Shown: in pieces, positions 45,546 to 57,900 of the stretch
How positions within the stretch are numbered: the stretch's first letter is position 1
Layout: the number at the start of each line of letters is the position of its first letter
Source: Pseudogymnoascus destructans
Lineage: Eukaryota; Ascomycota; Leotiomycetes; Thelebolales; Thelebolaceae
Length of the DNA stretch: 64,000 bases
Direction of reading: 5' to 3'
Assembly: GCF_001641265.1 (NCBI RefSeq)
Contig: NW_020167533.1
Span: 1-64,000 of the forward strand
The notes under the pieces: generated by a model
What the model was told of the DNA's origin: nothing
Database searches by the model: none
What the model saw: only the letters and a program-made list of their open reading frames with translations
Position numbers and translations under genes: made by a program

Positions 45546-46916
45546 TTATGCCGTGATGAAGGTGGCCTCTGCAAAGAGCTTACCCGTCTCAACAACCTCC
45601 TCCTCCTCGCCAATCTTCAGCTTCAAGCTGGGGGCGGCGGTTGGGGAGTACTAAAAATCGCAATGTATGTTAGTTTTCCAAACGTCCTTGATAAAATCCG
45701 CAGAGATGTGAAATGAGTACACACCTGGTAGATATATGGCTTTGTGCCAGCGGTGTTGGCAACAATCGTCTTGACGAACCCTGGGACTTCGGCCATGACA
45801 TCAATCCTATCGAGCCTGCCCCCCAGCGCAGTCTCCAGAACCGCCTCGACAGTCTTACCGTCCTTAGTCTTACCGCTCCATTCATACTTAACCGTAGCCG
45901 GCTCAGGCCAGTCGTTATCAGAGTCGCTCTTTGTGGTGACATGGGTCGCCTTATTCGGCGAACTCGCCATGATAACCTCCCCATCCTTAACAATAGCCCC
46001 AACATTCACAATCGTCGACCCGTACGACGCAGGGGTCGTATACTCCATCATGACCGCCGTGAACTTGTCGCCATGGAAGTCGACAAAATTCCACTTCCCC
46101 GCCGCGTGATGTGGCTTCATGCCCTGCAGCGCATACACAAACATTCCCTTGCCCTTAAAATCAATCGGCCCATCACCTGTCACGATCGTGCCCTCAACCT
46201 TGTTCCGCGGCCAGAACACATGTCTCATCTTGCCCCATGGGTTCTCCAGGTCCGTGCCAAACAGCGTGGTCCCGTCCTTCCCAGCCTGGAAGCCAGGGGC
46301 CGTCTGGGTCATGGTGATGTTGACGATGGCAGTCTTGTTCGTCATCGACTTGATCGTGTACGTCTTCCCGTCCTCGGACAACTCCACAGCCAGGTTCTCG
46401 GCGTAGTAGTTCACTCCATCGTCGCTGAAATCGACGTCGCTGAGCGGGTCAGAGGCCCAGAGAATCGGCTTGGCGCCGTCGGGATAGAAGATCTTGGTAT
46501 TAAACTGGCTCGTTCGTCGGATACCACTATACGCACACCGAGCGGTTAGTCAAAGGGCTCGTCACCACAGGCCAGGGTATAGAGTCATGTACGTACGCAA
46601 CATTGCTGTGAATGACCTGCACGAACGCAATGTGTCCGCTATCCGCCGTCAGGTAGAAAACCTGCGTCTCGACGGACGTCGAGTCCATGTTCACCCATTT
46701 GAGGTCTTCGCGCGTGAGCTCGGTGTAAGGAACTGTCGCAGCTTGTTCGGAGACCGACCGAATGGCGGAGGGGCCATAGATGGGCTCTTGGGTGCCGGCC
46801 ACGTTGGCCAGCCTGTGTGGGAAAAAGGCGGTGGTCAGATATTGTTCTCTCTCGATGGCGGTGTGCGGGGAGCGGGGGGGGGTCAGGACATACGCTTGTT
46901 TCGCCCAGTTCATCAT
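45546..46916 (-). CDS. SVF1: Survival factor 1 (Svf1-like)
   Basis: Exons (minus): 46916-46894, 46812-46597, 46526-45725, 45650-45546. They total 1146 nt, 381 residues, the family size. The sequence begins MMNWAKQA and LANVAGTQEPIYG, continues with the lipocalin-like two-domain body (HIAFVQVIHSNVAGIRRTSQ, FYPDGAKPILWASDPLSD, MRHVFWPRNKVEGTI) and ends with SLKLKIGEEEEVVETGKLF. In yeast Svf1 is needed for survival under oxidative and cold stress and has been linked to sphingolipid (ceramide) handling. The second exon joins through phase-2 splice sites at both ends. It is divergent from the uL11m gene. Confidence 0.92.
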
Positions 46917-47410
46917 CTTGACGGGATTTTCGGTAGCTTTAGTACGTTTTTTTCAATAGGGGTGAGGTTTTGTTTCTTCTTAGGGATTGTGGTGGGTTGG
47001 GTTGGGATTATAATGCGATCCCTTTTTCGATAGCTATTTGGGCGGCGTGCGTTTCCCCCCACCTTCCACCTTCCACCTTCCGGGCGGTAGTTACTCCTGT
47101 TACGAGTCGAGTCGACAGGCTCCTAGCACGTGATGTGAGGGAATATATAATCCCATTTCAACCAGTCCCTTTTATATGCTCTTTCCTTCAAATAGTTCAC
47201 AATCCTATCCTATCCGCGTATGGCGTTTCTCGATCAATGATATCCCTCCCCCAAATCCTCAGACCCCCCTGTTGACACCCACGCACCAACCCCAAAACAG
47301 CTAAGCGGCGCGGGAACTCTCCGTGCCGAATCTCGAACGAATTTGAAGCCATTGCACTATATCGAACCCAACACGCTCCTCACAACGCCGGCCAATCTTT
47401 CCCATCAACC
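46917..47410. promoter_or_regulatory. Shared divergent promoter of SVF1 and mitochondrial uL11
   Basis: The region is 494 bp between divergent starts and includes three copies of CACCTTCC near 47060-47080. No distinct TATA box was assigned. Confidence 0.45.
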
Positions 47411-47949
47411 ATGTCCAAAACACGCTCAGCAACAGATGTGGTGGTGAAGCTCATTGTCGGAGCTGGACAGGCGACTCCGAGTCCTCCTGTCGGTCCGGCG
47501 CTGGGTAGTAAGGGTGTGAAGTCGATGGATTTTTGCAAGGTCAGTTCAATCGCTCAAACCGAACTCCAGCTAGACGATTCTCCCCCCTAGAGATATCCTA
47601 CTTACGTCTTCCATAGGAATTCAACGCAAGAACCGCCCACATGACCATCGGCGTCCCCATCCCCACCCGCGTCACCGTCCGCCCCGACCGCTCCTTCCAC
47701 TTCGAGCTGCGCACGCCCACGACCTCGTACCTCCTCCTCACCGCGGCCGGCGCGCCGATCCGCAAATCGCAGCTCAAGGGCGCCATGAACCCGGGGAAGG
47801 AGAGCGTGGGGACCGTGACGCTGAAGCATATCTATGAGATTGCGAAGATTAAGCAGTCAGAGTTGAGGCTGAGTGGGTTGGGGATGGAGGGGATGTGTAG
47901 GACGGTTATTGCGCAGGCGAAGAGTATTGGGGTTACGGTTGTGCCGTGA
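47411..47949 (+). CDS. Mitochondrial ribosomal protein uL11 (L11)
   Basis: Exons: 47411-47539, 47617-47949. They total 462 nt, 153 residues. The bacterial-type L11 signature is present: VKLIVGAGQATPSPPVGPAL, GSKGVKSMDFCKEFNART, then VTVRPDRSFHFELRTPTTSY and the C-terminal RNA-binding part with MCRTVIAQAKSIGV. It lacks the cytosolic uL11 features and matches mitochondrial L11 (yeast Mrpl19). It would form the GTPase-associated stalk base of the mitoribosome. There is no strong classical presequence, which is usual for this family. Confidence 0.93.
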
Positions 47950-48256
47950 GAGAGGGGCGGTGGTAGAGGGAGAGGGGGAGGAGAGAGGGTAGGGAGGTCG
48001 TGTTTTGATAGGGCGTTTGATGTTTAGCAGGGTGGCCGGATGGGATGGGTTGTCTGATACTCGGGGATTGTATACTACCAAGGAGGGAGGTCTGGCCAGA
48101 AGGGCTTTGGTGAGATATTGATATTGTGTCGATAGAAGAGTTGGAAAGGAAGGTTAGAACACCCCAATGTTCACTTATTCGGTGTGGACGTGCTGTTTCT
48201 TTGCGTGAAACCGTCCGGCGCCCCACGAACAAGCTTTCCCTTGGATGCAATGGATC

Positions 48257-48303
48257 CATTGCATCTATTGCATCTATTGCATCTATTGCATCCATTGCAT
48301 CCA
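48257..48303. repeat. 9-bp tandem repeat (GCATCTATT)
   Basis: About five tandem copies of GCATCTATT/GCATCCATT. It is non-coding and downstream of uL11m. Confidence 0.9.
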
Positions 48304-48371
48304 CGCTCACAATCACAATTGATGCGACTCTGGCTGGTGATCCGAAGGGAGGGTAAACAACGCAGTAGAAG

Positions 48372-48583
48372 GACAACGACAACGACGACGACAACGACGA
48401 CGACAACGACGACGACAACGACAACGACAACGACGACAACGACGACGACAACGACGACGACAACAACGACAACAACGACAACGACAACAACGACAACAAC
48501 GACAACGACAACGACGACAACGACAACAACGACAACAACGACAACGACAACGACGACAACGACGACAACGACAACGACAACGA
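48372..48583. repeat. ACAACG/ACGACG trinucleotide-based microsatellite
   Basis: Over 200 bp are built only from AAC and GAC triplets in irregular order. It gives artificial poly-Thr and poly-Val frames on the two strands. I found no start context, domain or splice signal that would make it coding. Confidence 0.95.
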
Positions 48584-49162
48584 GTACACTCTTCTCCTTG
48601 TTGTACTCTAGAACCTCTAGAATAACTAAACAGTATAGGTACCTCAAGGTACTTCTCCTCTTTTTTCACCCTTATGACCCCCTATGATGTACTTCCCTCT
48701 ACATCCGACGCCTCCAAATCCCTCCACCACCCCCCCAACCCACGTTAAAAAAACCCTGCCCCACTTGAATCTGGATATTCGGCGCCTCGCATCAACCCTC
48801 CCTGGCTGCTTCTTCCCCTCCCCCACCAACCGCCACCACCAACCCAAACAACACACTCAGAACGCCGCCATCCCCATCAAACCCTCGCTTTTTTGGCTTG
48901 GTCGGCCTTGCTCACCCTCTCTCTGCTATGCAAGAGCTTTTTAGCGGCTTTGTACAACTCCCTTGGTAAGTGTGTTCCCGGCTTGGTGATGATGCACTTT
49001 ATCCATGAGTGCGAGGCTAGCCCATCATCATCTTTCCTTTTTTTTCACCTGACACCTTCCATACAACCATTGGTTTATACCAGACTTGCTTACCTATATT
49101 AGATAATATACCCCCCCCCCTAAATCAATTCCCCGTCGATACCTCCAGCAGGGGACTTCGCA
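48584..49162. other. Intergenic, pyrimidine-rich promoter of the SAT4-like kinase
   Basis: C-rich and CT-rich stretches occur, including a C run at about 49111-49121, but no gene is recognised. Confidence 0.5.
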
Positions 49163-51538
49163 ATGGGTTCTGGCGCCCAAAGATCGGTCCCGGAGCCTCC
49201 GGCCGTGCGGTTTGCCTCGAGCAGCCAGGAGATTGAACCGGTGCAGCTTGACGAGACGAGTACGACTTCGAGAACGGGCGAGCTGAATGTTTCTGGATCT
49301 CGGGGACAGTTAAAAGATTTGTCGGATTCTTTGAGTGGGACACACCTTCAGTCGAGGCGGATGAGCCATTTCAATTTCGAGCCTGTCTCGTTACCGGCTT
49401 CAAGAGTGCGTGGACTCCATGCATGACCTTTCCACAATCAAGGCATATGACATCGTCAGATTCATAGTACAATAGTCAAATACTGACATACGTTCTCCAC
49501 AGGTACCGTCGGCCGAAAGCTTTCAGGAGTCGAGTCGGCATCCATCTCAGTCATCCGCATCAGGTCGCCCGTCCTTACATTCACGTTCGGGGACAATGCA
49601 GACTCCACCACTTACCCCAGCAGTGAGCGGATCTAGAGAGGCGACTGGGAAGGGTGTCAACTTGCAGAGAGTCGGAGCAGAAATTGACCCAACTACTACC
49701 GCACCTCAGATCTCACCATACAACTCTTCGAGGCCAGGTTCATCGGGGCAGACACCATTAACACAGCCAAGCGTGGCAGATTCCGTCACCGGATATCGGA
49801 AAAGCGCATTCGCCATTGGGCCGTCTCGCCAGTCAAGTGAAACGAGAGAGCGTAGTGAATATTCACAATCTATTCCGCAGTCCCGCGAACAGAGCCCGAG
49901 TCGGAGGGGTTATAGCAGACCGTTCACACCCGCGGGAGAGCCGGACGACCCTTATGCATCTAACAAACGACCCCCACAGTCCAAGAACCTCGATACCATT
50001 GAGCCTCGATTTGTGTTCAGCGGCTTGAACAGCAGACACCGAACCTCGCCGTCTTCTTCCACGACGACTCTGCCACGATCATGTCGCAGCTCAGCAGACC
50101 TGCGCTCGGATAGGAAGAGCTTCTCATCGAAGAAGGATCCCAGTATCGCGCGACTGAACGACGACGCCCTCCCCGCCCGAGGCTCGATGTCCGAATTAAA
50201 GCGCTTCCTAAAGATTGGCGGACACCACAAGTCGAAGCGTAACGCATCTCCGAGCACCTCCATAAAATCCGGCACCAAAACCCCAACAAGCCAGAAATCA
50301 CTCCAACAGCTACCTTTCGGCGAAGACCACGGCCTGACTTCCAAGTACGGCAAGTTCGGCAAGGTGCTCGGTGCTGGTGCGGGCGGATCTGTTCGATTGA
50401 TGAAGCGGAGTTCGGATGCGACAACTTTTGCAGTTAAGGAGTTCCGTGCACGCCACGCGTATGAGACGGAGAAGGAGTATACGAAGAAAGTCACGGCGGA
50501 GTTCTGTATCGGGTCTACGCTACACCATGGTAATATCATCGAGACGCTTGATATCATTAGGGAAAAGGGGAAATGGTACGAGGTGATGGAGTATGCGCCT
50601 TATGATCTCTTCGCCATCGTCATGACGGGCAAGATGTCGCGCGAGGAGGTTTCGTGCTCGTTCTTACAGATCTTGAGTGGTGTCACGTTTATCCACAGTA
50701 TGGGTCTTGCTCATCGCGATCTTAAGCTCGATAACGTCGTCGTTAACGATTTTGGGATCATGAAGATCATTGATTTCGGAAGCGCGAGTATGTTCAAATA
50801 CCCCTTTGAGACGGAAATCGTATTAGCTACAGGTAAGCCTCCTCTCCCCCCAACCTTTCCCCCTCCATGTCCACAACAAAAACATAACCCACCCCCCCAG
50901 GCATCGTAGGCTCCGACCCCTACCTCGCCCCCGAAGTCTACGACGAGCGCAAATACGACCCCCAACCCGCCGACATCTGGTCCCTGGCCATCATCTTCTG
51001 CTGCATGTCCCTCCGCCGCTTCCCCTGGAAAATGCCCCGCATGACCGACAACTCGTACCGCCTCTTCGCGTCCGCGCCCTCCGAAGGCACCGAGCCCCGC
51101 CCGGACGTAAGCTCGAAATCCAAGTCCGAAACCGAGATCGCGCGCATCGTGGCCGCGTCACGGACGCTGGATGGGAAGGCCGCGGCGGCTGTTGCGGCGG
51201 CGGTGGTGGAGGCGCCGACTACGAAACCGGCTGGTGCGGCGGCGGTGGTGGAGACGCCGACTACGAAACCGGCGTCGGCGGTTGAGAAGAAGTCGGAGGT
51301 TATTAAGGGGCCGTGGAGGTTGTTGAGGTTGTTGCCGAGGGAGACGAGACATATCATCGGACGCATGCTGGAGATTGATCCGAGGAAGAGGGCGGCGATG
51401 GCGGAGGTGCTGGAGGATCCGTGGATTGGTGGGACGGTCATTTGTAGGCAGGATGCGGCGAGTGGGCATGTGATTAACGCGACGAGCCATACGCATACGT
51501 TGGAGCCGCCGAGTGCGCCGGCTGCGCCTTCGAAGTAG
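49163..51538 (+). CDS. SAT4/HAL4-type serine/threonine protein kinase
   Basis: Exons: 49163-49405, 49503-50832, 50901-51538. They total 2211 nt, 736 residues. The first 355 residues are Ser/Pro-rich and disordered. The kinase domain begins near 360 with a glycine-rich loop (GKVLGAGAGGSVRL), FAVKEF lysine, HRDLKLDN near 486, DFGSAS near 506 and APEVY. This is the layout of the yeast NPR/HAL5 family (Sat4/Hal4, Hal5), which stabilises Trk potassium transporters and so governs salt tolerance. An Ala-rich insert with a 14-residue tandem repeat interrupts the C-lobe. Calling it SAT4-like rests on overall resemblance; NPR1-type relatives share many motifs. Confidence 0.86.
51194..51273 (+). repeat. 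42-bp tandem coding repeat in the kinase insert
   Basis: Copies start at 51194 and 51236, differ at one base over 38 bp, and encode the repeated VVEAPTTKPA / VVETPTTKPA segment in an Ala-rich loop of the kinase C-lobe. Confidence 0.9.
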
Positions 51539-52415
51539 GGGGTGTGACGTCTTTGTGTGAGCTTTGGATAGAGGGGCCGCTGGGGGGGATTAGAGGTTTG
51601 GGTGGGTTTTGGATAGATGGACGGGCACTTGCGAACGTGTCATTCGTTGTTTATAGATGGGATAATGGGACTAAATAGGGAATAGGTTGGTTGGATATGG
51701 GTGTGGTTAGGGGACAAAATGTAGAGTATATTTCTGGGGCTTTTGCGAGGATATCGAGGTTTTTTCTTTTACTTTTTCATATAGTCAGGGCAGGGGGTTT
51801 GGGGGGGGTTGTATTGATGGTATGGGGGGGCGGCGGAATGGGGGGGTTGATATTATGGCTGGAGGAGGGATGAGGTGTATCTGGTCTGGGGGTGATGATG
51901 GATGTTTATAGCGAGCATGGGATGACATTTTTGTAACGTGTTTGGTAAATGCTATAGTAGATAAAGAATTACACGTTAATGAATGCATGGCTTTTAAGAA
52001 TGTGTTGGCTGACTGGTCTCATCACATTCAATACGGCCATACTCAAAGCATGTCTGGCATGAGAACGACATCTCAGTCCCAACCCCCTTCTCACGTTAAT
52101 CCTCACTGTACCGTACCGCCATCACCATACCACATACCGTCACGTAGAAGACCCCACAACAAAACCCATATATGAGCCGGGATATCAAGGATTCAATGCC
52201 TAGCTATTATACCCCTCACATCCTTCTTATCCCCTCCCTCCCCCAAAAAAGTGCAACCCTCCTCGGGCCCCCTCCCCCCCAACCCCCCTGCCTGCCCCGT
52301 TCGCGCCTCATCGCATGCTAGCATTTTTGGTACATGTATAATATCCTACAATCTCCCCCAATTCGTCTTCGTGGTGCCACTCATGGTAGAGTGTTAGTGG
52401 TGTGGTTGAGTCGAT
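51539..52415. other. Intergenic between convergent kinase and HSP10 genes
   Basis: 3' flanks of both genes, with G-rich then C-rich low-complexity sequence. No further gene is seen. Confidence 0.5.
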
Positions 52416-53039
52416 TTACTCGTTGATCTTGGCGAGGAGCTCGTAATCGCGGAAGAGGGCGTATTCCTCCTCTCCGACCTTGACTGGGGATCCACCGTAC
52501 TGCAATCCGTTAGCCTTGTCCTCATTCCATCATCTCTTCCCCTTCTCTCCCTCCCCACCTCCTCCCCTCTCTTCTCCCCATCATCCCCTCTTTCCCCTTA
52601 TCTCCCCATCTCCCCGGAACGAATTAAAATCATCACATACCTGAGGAATCAAAACCTTATCCCCCGCCTTAACACTCGGCTTCACAGTCTTTCCCTCCTT
52701 ATCCAGTCCTCCCGGGCCAACAGCAAGCACACGCGCCTCATTGAGCTCCTTGACCGACGACTCGGGCAGGAAGATGCCGCCGGCGGTTTGGGTCTGGGCC
52801 TTGATGCGCTGGACGAGGACGCGGTCCAGGAGGGGGGCGAGGGATTTGATGGATTTGAGGGCTGTGGACTGGGAGGGGTTAGTCGGTTGCTTGCTGGAGA
52901 GAGGGGGAAGGGGGAGGGGAGGGAGGGAGGAGGGAGGAGGGACGGGAGAGGGAGGTGTGTAAGAAGTTCATGCGGATCGCGTCGGCTGACTCTTGTGCTG
53001 CGGGATTGGAGTGGAGGGATTGAAGAGCGAACATACCAT
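52416..53039 (-). CDS. HSP10: Mitochondrial 10-kDa chaperonin (HSP10)
   Basis: Exons (minus): 53039-53037 (only the ATG), 52868-52641, 52499-52416. They total 315 nt, 104 residues, the standard length. After the initiator Met the protein reads STALKSIKSLAPLLDRVLVQ, the mobile loop region KAQTQTAGGIFLPESS, AVGPGGLDKEGK and a C-terminal YGGSPVKVGEEEYALFRDYE. It is the co-chaperonin cap of mitochondrial HSP60. The first intron (168 nt) starts directly after the start codon, ATG|GTATGT, and is the only arrangement that gives the full conserved N-terminus. Confidence 0.93.
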
Positions 53040-53541
53040 ATTGGCGGTTTAAGCTGGTGATTCTAGGAATCGAATTGAAAGAATTAGAGTTATATGGTAA
53101 TGGTAGCGTGTGGATGAATTGTGTTGATTTGCGACGACTGACTTTCTCAAAACTTCGAAATGTTTCTGGGACCGAGCGTCGCGCGCTAGTGAGTTGGGCC
53201 GATAGTGGCACGTGACGCCCCTGAGTTGGGTCAGGTGATTTGGGGGTTTATTTGGTGGAGGTAAGGGGTTTGGGAACAATTGATTTATTTTTCTATGAAT
53301 TGGAGGTTCAATACTTGTGAAGTCCAGGCTGTTTAGGTACATATGAAGCTCTGAAGTTTTATAGCGATCATGATTCAAATTCCGCACATTCAAACAACGT
53401 CTCCTCGGAATTCCACGGTCAAAGTGAGAACTCAACTCTCAAGCCCTCATCCTCCATCAACTTCCACCATGCTGTGACTATAGTCTCCTTCTCCACCAGA
53501 AGCACAGATTTTTAGAGTTGGATATGTTGCGCCACCAGCAA
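53040..53541. other. Intergenic
   Basis: Promoter of HSP10 and 3' flank of the CBM18 gene. No other feature is supported. Confidence 0.5.
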
Positions 53542-54222
53542 TTACCTCGCTGTCGGATCGTCGACCACAAGTCCTTCATCTCCACAGATACCAAACCCGC
53601 TCTGGCATCCAGCACCACAGTGAACATCAGCATCTCCACAGTATCCATACATAGAGCAGCAACGGCCTTTTGAATTACTAATGCAGGTCTGCCCTACTTT
53701 AGCTCCACATTTGTTGTCAGTTTTCAGGCCCTTTGGCAGAGTGTTGTAAGGCGCTGTGCCATTGAGCGAGGGATTCTTGGGGCGTGTGGCGTTTGAATGT
53801 CCAGTGGCAACCACTTTGGTGAATAACGTGGTGGTTTTCGTTTGGTGTAGCGTTTTTGTAGTTGTGGAATCCAGGCTCGCCGTGAGAGGTACGGTTTTGG
53901 TAGTTGTATGAGTTACTGTTATCGTAACACATGGTAGATCCAAGGGCGGCATCAGGGGAATGTGATGGCCAGTAGTGTTTCCGGCAACATCTGAGACTTG
54001 TCAGCTTGTATTCCTATCATGTAAAACCATATATAACTTACCAGGAGTCAAATCTCTGTTGTGAATGCCCGCGGTTGGAGCCGCTCTGACAGTACTGGCA
54101 GTTAATGAAGCATCGTGATCAACATCTCTTTGATATGCATATTTGGTGAGCAAGCCGGGAGGGACGGCATGGACCACAGCAACCCGGATAGCCAAGGGCA
54201 AAATGACCGTGAATAAATGCAT
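53542..54222 (-). CDS. Secreted chitin-binding (CBM18, hevein-like) protein
   Basis: Exons (minus): 54222-54042, 53990-53542, with one 51-nt intron. They total 630 nt, 209 residues. There is a signal peptide (MHLFTVILPLAIRVAVVHA), a Thr-rich linker (TITVTHTTTKTVPLTASLD) probably O-glycosylated, and one C-terminal CBM18 domain from about residue 155. The domain has eight cysteines in the hevein order (C..TC..RCC..YC..HC..GC..IC) and the aromatic chitin-contact SMYGYCG. No catalytic domain is present. Such proteins bind fungal wall chitin; some lectin-like ones shield hyphae from host chitinases, but nothing here proves that role. Confidence 0.87.
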
Positions 54223-54949
54223 CTCGATACGTTAAGATGATAGACACAAAGCTCGCATGTGGTAGGGTTTGAGAGCAGGTTTGATGTAGAAGTATCATAC
54301 AATGCAAAGGAAAACTTGAAGCATACTTAAGAAAAGGTGTAGTGAATCATTTACCTTTGAATGGCCCCTGACTCAAAGATCCGTGAAGACATGAATCTTG
54401 TTTGCTGTTAACAACCGCAGACCTTACTCAATGACCGTGACTATAAATGATGTGCACCAGTGTAATCTTGAACAGCTGATGTCGCTGCATCGCAAGCTCT
54501 ATATCATGTCAATCCGATCCCATGCTGTGAGTGATCCAAAAGGTCTCAGTTTCAATGTAGTCGTCTGGATATCTCGATACACAGATTCTGAGAACATATC
54601 ATCTGGTCACCCTTGCTCGTCATGCTTTCTTTCATCGATATCAATGCCAAACTGTTTTTTCGGACACCCAAGGAGAGAGGAGTATGTGAGGGGTATGTAG
54701 AAATAGGAAGAGGGTTGGTTTCGCCTCCTTTCTTGACCTAGCTTAAGTAAGCAAACCCAAATGGCAACGACCTTCGGGTCACAACTTCCAAGTGAAATCA
54801 ACCTTCGGCTGCTTGTCATCAGGCCAAGCAAAGCTGCCGGATATAAGTACTGTCATCTGTTTTTTTTCTGTTTGTTTTCATTTCTTCTCATTGTGTTTTG
54901 TTTCTTTTTGAGTTGCCGTTGGGATTGTGATGCCTCATATTCTCTTGCC
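54223..54949. other. Intergenic divergent promoter region
   Basis: Lies between the CBM18 gene and the 954-residue orphan. A T/C-rich tract at about 54855-54920 precedes the orphan's ATG. Confidence 0.45.
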
Positions 54950-57900
54950 ATGGCTGGTAACCTGACCTCTCCTTTTCAGGGTCTTAATCCTATCCTCCCT
55001 CCCCGAGTAGCGACTACTCTTTCGTGTAAACAATTTCTTTACAGTTTGGCAAGAACACCCAGCCCTGCTCGCTTTCAAGGGCCTCGTTCCAATTGTCAGA
55101 TTCTTTCTGGCCTTGATAATCCATTTCAAACTCGTGAGATGAGAGCTGGAGCGACTGGCTATCCTCGCAATGCTCCACATACCTGCGGATTTAACCACAT
55201 CGAGGGCCCAGACTCTGAGCCTCCTGGAAAAGATCCTGTGGCCCAAATAAACCTGAACTTGGGCGAAGCAAACAAGCGACAGGATTTGATACCAAGTGAA
55301 GCAGCGATCAACTTCCAGAAACCGGTTCCAGAAGCCGAGTCTAGATCTACTTTACGGGCTTCACAAATACCAACCCCAACCAGCGAACGAAATAAGACGG
55401 CCGTTGGAATTATTCCATCCGAAAAATCTTCTATTACGCCACCATTACAGCCATTTATTGCTTCCGTTGCATCAGTTGAACATAGAGAATATAATACCCC
55501 GTTTGTTCTCGGCGATGAATCTGGGTATGACAGGTAAGATGTTTCCTATCATATTACTTCCGATTTCTCAACATCCTTGCTGAATCCAACAATCAGCAAT
55601 GGTTCGTTGGCGGAGGAGTCAGGCTCTCTCTATGCTGATGCCGATATAACCCTGAGCGACAGCGGTGAGTCTGGACATGCAACAGCTCAGTCAATCGGAG
55701 TGAGTTGCCTCGACTCAAATACACGTATTCGGAAGCTTTCTCCAAGTCAGCAGGATGAATCATCAGTTATCAGTGGGAGCCCCAGTGTAACAGATGCGGA
55801 TCAAACTTTGCCAGGCCCTTCGAAGAAAAGGCTAAAACGACCTATTCGAACTGCTTCTAAAACATTGGCACAAGATGATACTTTGGAGACCATTCAGGAG
55901 GAAATAGCTGAAAATACTGCTTCGGAACGAATATGCCGTACTTTTGATCAGCTACAACTGACAGAAGAAAGGGCTGTGCAAAAGAGCAATTCAGTGTGTA
56001 AGCAATGGATCCGTACTCATCCAATGGCGTTTTTAATATCAACCCCAAATATTTGCCCAAGCAACACTCAGCTATTTTTTGTTCGAACACCATATCCAGC
56101 ATATTCACATTCTAACATGACTTATTATAGCTGGAGATGTTTTGTCCGATGATGACAGCTCCATAATAGACACCCAACAGATAGTCCCAAAGGCTCCTCT
56201 GCTCAGCATACGCCAAAAGCGATTTCCAGAAATCAGCCCCCAAATGCCGCGGAAAAAACGAAAGAAGACTTATCCAGACACAAAGATGATGTCTTCTAGG
56301 ATCCATTTCAAAAATCTAACGCTTACAACCCGCGTCTCAGAATCTCCGGATTGTCCCAAGCCGATACCAACCCGACTTGACTTTTGTGACGGTTTCGTAG
56401 GTGAAGAATCTCAACCCATCGGGCGCACAAAAGCGACATCTCGGCCACGTCGATTGCCTAGACCAGGTGTCTTGAGACGGTCAAAGGGGTACTCATGCCA
56501 GCTTCCACTGGTTCAATCAAGAACCTTTGGCGATAAGCCCTCCGTACAAGAAGGAAGTTGGAACTTTAAAGAGAGAGTCGGCATTCGATTTGGGTGGGAA
56601 AATCTTGCAGATGACTCAAGCCATAGCCGGAAAGAATATCAAAACAGCACCAGCTGTGCCAAACAAGGGGCATCTATTCTTAGTCAGCCAAATGTATGGC
56701 ATACCAAGCCGGCAGACCAGATGTCTGATGCCAACCCGGAAAACATCGCTGGCTACAAGGCCCCGTCGATTACAGAGGACGTCAATATGGATATGGATCC
56801 TAGCCCACAATCTGAGGAATCTGATAATGATAGTAATTTTTCGGATTCGCTGCAGTTAGAAACTTCGCCGAAAGCCACAAAATTGAAACGCCGCGTAACG
56901 TTTAATGAAGACGTGGAAGTCATTCGCCAACAACTCTCTATGGTTTCGGCACCACTTCCAATATCGATAGCAAGCTCGGACAATGAGTCTGACGAGGACC
57001 GCAAGGATGAAGATGATTATGACACCCATAGCGAAGGGTCAGATAGTCACGCATCAGAAAGTGGTAGTGAGGTTGGCTCTAGTGCAGATGAACACACCAG
57101 CGAGCCATCCTCGCCGCGCCATGACCGCAATTCCTTAAACGATACATTGCCTTCCACTCCTATCCGCAGATGGATTCCAACAGAGGCATCGGACTCTTCA
57201 AGTGGTGGTGAAGTTGAAACTGAGATGCTGGATGATGAGATGATTCTTGATGATACTGCCAGTATGGTCTCTAGAAGATATCAAGTATCAGATGCGGTGC
57301 ATTTATGGGGAGAGAACTATGATGATGAAAGGTTAAATTTGAGTCCGAGCTGCCCTTGGGCGCCGCGGCGGCCAAATATCGCCCGCCATAGCATTGAGGC
57401 CGATGAGGATATTTTTGCATCTCCATCTTCCAGAGTGCCAAGGCAGAAAACCGTCAACAATATAAGACTGAACCAAAGCCAAATGAGACTCAATGAAAGC
57501 CAAATGGATTGGAATCCAACACAGCCCACCACCCCTATGCCTCATTCTGAGAGATACTACAGAGAACCTTCCATTGAACTTGGTAATGTTGATTGGCCGC
57601 CTCGCTCCTTTTTCTCGCAGTCCATGACGGATTCGCAGGCCTCGAGGGTGACGCATCACGGCCACCAGTCTAGGCAGTACATGGTGGCAGATGTTCCAAA
57701 TTACTTCTCCGCGGCATCCCAGAATTTTAAACAGCCACTATATAAGCCAACGGTGCCGCCAATGCGGTCGAAATCAATGCCGTTGGGATCACAATATTTC
57801 GAGAAAGAAGGACAGGATTGGAATGCCGATGGAAATATTTTTAGCAATTCGGTGCCTGCACAAAAGGTTGCGTCGTTTATAGGGAGCCAGGATGAGAGGA

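Noticed and set aside
48171..48687. Long open frames of poly-threonine and poly-valine on both strands
   Set aside because: They are produced by the AAC/GAC triplet array; no domain, start context or splice structure supports a protein.
54761..54949. N-terminal extension of the 954-residue protein from ATG 54761
   Set aside because: It adds a Phe/Leu/Cys-rich stretch from a T-rich leader that looks like untranslated sequence; not excluded without transcript data.
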